A model generated the notes under the pieces. That model was not told where the DNA came from. It worked only from the letters and a program-made list of their open reading frames with translations, and did not search any database. DNA of 11,907 nt from Sphingomonadales bacterium (GTDB lineage Bacteria > Pseudomonadota > Alphaproteobacteria > Sphingomonadales > Sphingomonadaceae), in contig JAFKLV010000279.1 in assembly GCA_017304125.1 (NCBI GenBank), positions 1 to 11,907 of the forward strand, given 5' to 3'. The first letter of the stretch is position 1, and each line of letters opens with the position of its first letter. A program made the position numbers and the translations under genes. Positions 8,819 to 11,907 of the stretch are shown here, in pieces.

Positions 8819-9747
8819 GCCCGCGGCAGCCCTGCGGTCACCGCGGCATATTCCTGCATCGTCTCGTCGAAGATCTGCGCCACCGGCTTCACCTCGCAAA
8901 TCCGCCCGGCAACCTGCCCGGTGAGCGCGATCCCGGCCTCCAGATCACCCCCGAAATAGACCCGCTGGGTATCCGCGAATTCGCCGAAGATATTGGGCGA
9001 GCCCTCCGTCGCCAGCCGCGTGGTGCGCGCGGTGCGCAATGCGCGGAGCGCCGGCCCCGGCCCCTTGCGGTTGAGGAACATGGTATCGGTCGCATCCGCA
9101 TCGATGATCGCGCGCTTCCAATTGTCGTGCACCGGGCTTTCGGCCGAGGAGAGGATGCGCGTCCCCATCAGCACGCCCTCCGCGCCGAGCGCGAACGCCG
9201 CCGCCATCGTCCGCCCGTCCATGATCCCGCCGGCGGCGACGACCGGCACGTCGACCGCCTCGACCACCTGCGGCACCAGCACCATCGTCGACACGTCCTT
9301 GGGATTCTTGAACCCGCCGCCCTCGCCGCCCTCGACGATCAGCCCGTCCACCCCCGCCTCGACCGCGCGCAACGCCCCGGCCAGATTGGGCACGACATGG
9401 AACACCGTCAGCCCCGCCTGCTTGAGCATCGCGGTATATTTCATCGGATCGCCGGCCGAGGTGGTGACGAACTTCACCCCCTGATCGATCACGAAGCGGA
9501 TGATGTCGGGATCGCGGACGAACGCCTGCGCGACATTCACCCCGAACGGCTTGTCGGTGAGCGTGCGCATCTTGAGGATTTCGCCGCGCACCGCATCGAG
9601 TTCACCCGACGAGGTCTCGATGATCCCCATCCCGCCGGCATTGGACACGGCGGAGGACAATGGCGCGCGCGCGATCCAGCCCATCGCCGCCTGGATGATC
9701 GGCTTTTCGATCCCCAACAGCTCGGTGATGCGCGTCTTGATCGCCAT
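8815..9747 (-). CDS. Nitronate monooxygenase/FabK-family FMN flavoprotein, with Phe at the usual catalytic His
   Basis: A 310-residue FMN-binding TIM-barrel protein of the nitronate monooxygenase (2-nitropropane dioxygenase) and enoyl-ACP reductase II family. Visible family marks: IIQAAMGWIARAPLSSAVSN at the N-terminus, NAGGMGII, GVN (69-71), the phosphate-binding segments VVAAGGIMDG (169-178) and GAEGVLMGTRI (188-198). The start at 9747 is set by a strong ribosome binding site. The key oddity is GGEGGGF (140-146): the family consensus here is GxEAGGH, and the His acts as catalytic base in true nitronate monooxygenases and matters in FabK, so F146 argues against assuming nitronate oxidation. 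Many proteins annotated this way have unknown substrates, and an NAD(P)H-dependent or acyl-CoA-related activity is possible. Its stop overlaps the next gene's start. It lies downstream of gcvPB, separated by 175 bases that contain a hairpin repeat. Confidence 0.88.
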   Translation of the reverse strand: MAIKTRITELLGIEKPIIQAAMGWIARAPLSSAVSNAGGMGIIETSSGELDAVRGEILKMRTLTDKPFGVNVAQAFVRDPDIIRFVIDQGVKFVTTSAGDPMKYTAMLKQAGLTVFHVVPNLAGALRAVEAGVDGLIVEGGEGGGFKNPKDVSTMVLVPQVVEAVDVPVVAAGGIMDGRTMAAAFALGAEGVLMGTRILSSAESPVHDNWKRAIIDADATDTMFLNRKGPGPALRALRTARTTRLATEGSPNIFGEFADTQRVYFGGDLEAGIALTGQVAGRICEVKPVAQIFDETMQEYAAVTAGLPRA

Positions 9748-9753
9748 GGCCCG

Positions 9754-9758
9754 CTCCT
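9754..9758 (-). promoter_or_regulatory. Ribosome binding site of the flavoprotein gene
   Basis: AGGAG on the minus strand, 6 bases upstream of the ATG at 9747, within GAGAGAGGAG. It decides the start against a frame that stays open to 10083, whose extra 112 codons cross the hairpin repeat and antisense gcvPB and look non-coding. Confidence 0.8.
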
Positions 9759-9832
9759 CTCTCGTTTTTCGAAAGGCGGGTTGGCATGAACGGCGGGCGG
9801 GCGCCAGTGCGGATCGGCGTCCGCCTAAGTCC

Positions 9833-9914
9833 GTCATGCCGGGCTTGACCCGGCATCCCGGGCCACACGCGATGCCGCTCTTGGCTCTGGATGCCGGATC
9901 AAGTCCGGCATGAC
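9833..9914. repeat. REP-like inverted repeat made of two hairpins
   Basis: Two 24-base arms, 9833-9856 and 9891-9914, are inverted copies of each other with 22 of 24 bases matching and 34 bases between. Each arm is itself a perfect hairpin: ATGCCGGG/CCCGGCAT (9836-9843 with 9849-9856, loop CTTGA) and ATGCCGGA/TCCGGCAT (9891-9898 with 9904-9911, loop TCAAG). The two differences between the arms fall at partner positions of the stem, a G-C pair in one and A-T in the other, so pairing is kept. This fits the dispersed palindromes common in alphaproteobacterial intergenic DNA. It begins 8 bases beyond the gcvPB stop, so it could stabilise or attenuate the gcvPB transcript, but no T-run follows on either strand, and a classic intrinsic terminator is not supported. 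Confidence 0.88.
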
Positions 9915-9922
9915 GATATAGG

Positions 9923-11437
9923 TTACTCGGCAGCCGCCGCGGTGGTTTCCGGCGCCTTCCACACCAGCACCGGCTTGCGCGCGGCGAGGGTTTCGTCGAG
10001 CCGGCTGCGCGGCGCGAAATGCGGCGCGGTGCGCAGGCTTTCGTCGCCGGCGCGGGCGCGTTCGGCCACCGAGCGCAGCGCACCGATGAACTGATCGAGC
10101 GTCGCCTTGCTCTCGGTCTCGGTTGGCTCGACCAGCATCGCGCCGTGGACGACGAGCGGGAAATACATCGTCATCGGGTGGAAACCCTCGTCGATCAGCG
10201 CCTTGGCGACGTCGATCGTCGAGAAGCCCTCGGCGAAGCCCTTATCCGAGAAGATCGCCTCATGCATGCACGGCCCCGCCGCCGCGAACGGCGCATCGAG
10301 CACGTCGCTCAGGCTGCGCAGCACGTAATTGGCGTTGAGCACCGCATCCTCGGCGACCTGCTTGAGCCCGTCCGCGCCGTGGCTGAGGATATAGGTCAGC
10401 GCGCGGGTGAACATGCCCATCTGGCCGTGGAACGCGGTCATCCGGCCGAAGCTGTCGGCATGATGATCCTGCGCGGTTTCTTCCTCGATCAGCGCGAAAT
10501 GATCGCCGCGCTTCTCGACGAACGGCAGTGGGGCGAACGGGGTCAGTCGCTCCGAGAACACCACCGGCCCCGAGCCCGGCCCGCCGCCGCCGTGCGGGGT
10601 CGAGAAGGTCTTGTGCAGGTTGATGTGCATCGCATCGACCCCGAGATCGCCCGGCCGCACCCGGCCGACGATCGCGTTGAAGTTCGCGCCGTCGCAATAG
10701 ACGTAACCGCCAGCGGCGTGGACCGCCTCAGAGATCGTCTTGAGATCGCGCTCGAACAGCCCGCAGGTATTGGGGTTGGTGATCATCACCCCGGCGATAT
10801 CCGGCCCGAGCCGCGCCTTGAGCGCCGCGGTATCGACGCGGCCGTCGGCGGTGGCGGGGATATCCTCCACCGAAAAGCCGGCGAAGGCGGCGGTGGCAGG
10901 ATTGGTGCCGTGCGCGCTTTCGGGAACGAGGATCACCTTGCGATGCCCCTCGCCGCGCTTCTCCAGCGCCGCCTTGATCGCGAGGATGCCGCACAATTCG
11001 CCGTGCGCGCCGGCCTTGGGGCTCATCGCCACCGAATGCATACCGGTCAGCGTCACCAGCCAATGCGCCAGCTGCTGGATCACCTCCAGCGCGCCCTGCA
11101 CCGTGTCGATCGGCTGGAGCGGGTGGAGATCGGCGAAGCCGGGCAGCCGCGCCATCTTCTCGTTGAGCCGCGGATTATGCTTCATCGTGCACGAGCCGAG
11201 CGGGAACAGCCCGAGGTCGATCGCATAATTCTGCCGGCTGAGGCGGGTATAATGCCGCACGGTCTCCGGCTCGCTCAGGCCCGGCAGATCGATCGACGCG
11301 GTGCGCGCGAGCCCGCCGAGCCGGCTCGTCGCGGTGCCCGGGGGGGCGACTTCGACGCCGGTGGTGTGATTGTCGCCGATCTCGAAGATCAGCGGCTCTT
11401 CCAGCATCAACGCCTTGTTGCCGGTGAACGTGGGGGC
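9923..11437 (-). CDS. gcvPB: Glycine dehydrogenase (decarboxylating) subunit 2, natural 5' end missing
   Basis: GcvPB is the PLP-binding half of the split P-protein of the glycine cleavage system, which decarboxylates glycine and passes aminomethyl to GcvH. The recognisable protein begins near APTFTGNKALMLEEPL and runs about 505 residues to the TAA at 9923-9925. Marks include SRQNYAIDLGLFPLGSCTMK, MSPKAGAHGELCG, PESAHGTNPA, NPNTCGLFE, the PLP lysine in NLHKTFSTPHGGGGPGSG (codon 10610-10612) and VEPTETES. Upstream of about 11437 the frame stays open to a GTG at 11605, but those codons are the antisense of an unrelated sequence and do not resemble GcvPB. Family members usually have a further 15-25 residues and a start there, so the original start appears to be lost. 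If expressed as it stands, ATG at 11407 (MLEEPL) is the first Met inside the conserved region. The partner gene gcvPA, normally just upstream, is absent. Confidence 0.9.
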   Translation of the reverse strand, partial: APTFTGNKALMLEEPLIFEIGDNHTTGVEVAPPGTATSRLGGLARTASIDLPGLSEPETVRHYTRLSRQNYAIDLGLFPLGSCTMKHNPRLNEKMARLPGFADLHPLQPIDTVQGALEVIQQLAHWLVTLTGMHSVAMSPKAGAHGELCGILAIKAALEKRGEGHRKVILVPESAHGTNPATAAFAGFSVEDIPATADGRVDTAALKARLGPDIAGVMITNPNTCGLFERDLKTISEAVHAAGGYVYCDGANFNAIVGRVRPGDLGVDAMHINLHKTFSTPHGGGGPGSGPVVFSERLTPFAPLPFVEKRGDHFALIEEETAQDHHADSFGRMTAFHGQMGMFTRALTYILSHGADGLKQVAEDAVLNANYVLRSLSDVLDAPFAAAGPCMHEAIFSDKGFAEGFSTIDVAKALIDEGFHPMTMYFPLVVHGAMLVEPTETESKATLDQFIGALRSVAERARAGDESLRTAPHFAPRSRLDETLAARKPVLVWKAPETTAAAAE

Positions 11438-11555
11438 TCCGGGAGCGCGCAACTGGCTCCTCTCGCTGCCCGAGGTGCGTGCATGCCGTTTCGCGGCCTT
11501 CCTGGACGACGACGTGATCCTGCCTGGCGACTGGCTCTCGAAGCTCCTCGACGCC
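11424..11555 (+). pseudogene. Glycosyltransferase family 2-like fragment
   Basis: About 44 codons read NVGAPGARNWLLSLPEV and then AAFLDDDVILPGDWLSKLLD. The spacing of the ARN motif, then a DDD metal/nucleotide-sugar site followed by LPxDWL, is characteristic of GT-A fold family 2 glycosyltransferases. The usual N-terminal Rossmann-like strand and everything after the DDD region are missing: on the left the sequence passes into gcvPB (opposite strand) and on the right it continues in the same frame into a flavoprotein. It is therefore a remnant or a chimeric piece, not a working gene. Recognition rests on one short motif block, so the family call is moderate. Confidence 0.55.
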
Positions 11556-11907
11556 GCGCTTCGCAACGCCCGCATGCGCGACCAGGTGCCGATGACATTT
11601 GTCACGCCCGAACCCTATATCGGCCATCTCGGGCTCGACGGCGTCGGCGACACGAAGGGGTTGATGGAAAGCGCCATGCGCGAGCGCCACATCAAGTGGA
11701 TCACGAATGCGCGCACGACGAAGGCCGACCCCGACAAGCTTTTCGTCGAGGAGGTCAACGACGACGGCTCCATCAAAGCGACCCATGAGCTACCTTTTGC
11801 TTTCTCTATGCTCCTGCCGGCTTTTCGGGGCGTGCCCGCCGTTACCGGCATCGAGGGGTTGACCAATCCACGCGGCTTCGTGATCATCGATAAATACCAG
11901 CGCAACC
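11556..11907 (+). CDS. Sulfide:quinone oxidoreductase-like FAD flavoprotein, internal fragment open at the right edge
   Basis: The frame carried by ATG 11574 and ATG 11592 reads RDQVPMTFVTPEPYIGHLGL, then GVGDTKGLMESAMRERHIKW, ELPFAFSMLLPAFRGV and GIEGLTNPRGFVIID, with no stop before the window ends. This matches the middle of sulfide:quinone oxidoreductase/flavocytochrome c sulfide dehydrogenase-like NAD(P)/FAD-dependent oxidoreductases, which oxidise sulfide and reduce quinone at the inner membrane. The N-terminal FAD-binding GxGxxG region, expected more than 100 residues earlier, is absent because glycosyltransferase-like sequence precedes the fragment in frame. The redox-active cysteines cannot be judged from this part. 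Codon choice is noticeably less G/C-biased here (for example a CTA CCT TTT GCT TTC TCT run near 11789) than in the genes to the left, consistent with a different source. The left boundary is placed to within about 15 bases. Confidence 0.72.

Noticed and set aside
9833..9914. Intrinsic terminator for gcvPB
   Set aside because: The hairpins are strong but no run of T follows on either strand; a REP-like element is the better reading.
11438..11605. An N-terminal extension of gcvPB from the GTG at 11605 or the ATG at 11575
   Set aside because: These codons are serine- and arginine-rich antisense of the glycosyltransferase-like and flavoprotein sequence and do not resemble any GcvPB N-terminus I know.
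10019..11788. A 589-codon plus-strand frame opposite gcvPB
   Set aside because: It is a His/Arg/Glu-rich shadow of gcvPB that also crosses both chimeric junctions. No recognisable motif.
11424..11907. A new two-domain glycosyltransferase-flavoprotein system
   Set aside because: Both parts are incomplete domains joined at abrupt boundaries near the end of the window; a chimera is the simpler explanation.
1..11907. CRISPR arrays, tRNA or rRNA genes, transposases, diversity-generating retroelements and riboswitches
   Set aside because: No spaced direct repeats, cloverleaf-like sequence, transposase or reverse transcriptase motifs were found. The region upstream of gcvPB where a glycine riboswitch or the rest of the gcv operon might lie is not present.

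Overview
The window looks like chromosomal DNA of a sphingomonad-type alphaproteobacterium (Sphingomonas or a close relative). The evidence is a very GC-rich sequence with strong third-position G/C, a PhoK-type alkaline phosphatase very close in active-site layout to the Sphingomonas enzyme, a split glycine decarboxylase (GcvPB) and a REP-like palindrome of the ATGCCGG type. The taxon is inferred from these features and was not tested by a search.

Layout, left to right. 1-1620 (minus): the first 540 codons of a DsbD-type thiol:disulfide interchange protein that runs off the left edge. 1665-3317 (plus): a secreted PhoK-like alkaline phosphatase, divergent from dsbD across 44 bases. 3319-6204 (minus): a 961-residue soluble hybrid histidine kinase with four PAS-like domains and a C-terminal receiver, convergent with phoK with one base between the stops. 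6290-8332 (plus): glutamine-dependent NAD+ synthetase, divergent from the kinase and convergent with the next gene with no base between the stops. 8333-8818 (minus): an unrecognised small integral membrane protein. 8815-9747 (minus): a nitronate monooxygenase/FabK-type flavoprotein whose stop overlaps the start of the membrane protein. 9833-9914: a paired hairpin repeat. 9923-about 11437 (minus): gcvPB, lacking its natural 5' end. About 11424-11907 (plus): a short glycosyltransferase-like piece joined in frame to part of a sulfide:quinone oxidoreductase-like flavoprotein that runs off the right edge.

The genes up to about 11430 are mostly housekeeping functions with no single shared pathway: periplasmic redox, phosphate scavenging, signalling, NAD synthesis, flavoprotein oxidation and one-carbon/glycine metabolism. 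The flavoprotein and the membrane protein are probably co-translated, possibly as the tail of a gcvPB transcript.

The right-hand 480 bases are the odd part. Three unrelated gene fragments abut within about 130 bases at two short junctions, which suggests an assembly or library chimera, or a recent rearrangement, and not a functioning locus. I found no CRISPR array, tRNA, rRNA, insertion sequence or defence system, and nothing I can defend as a new biological system.
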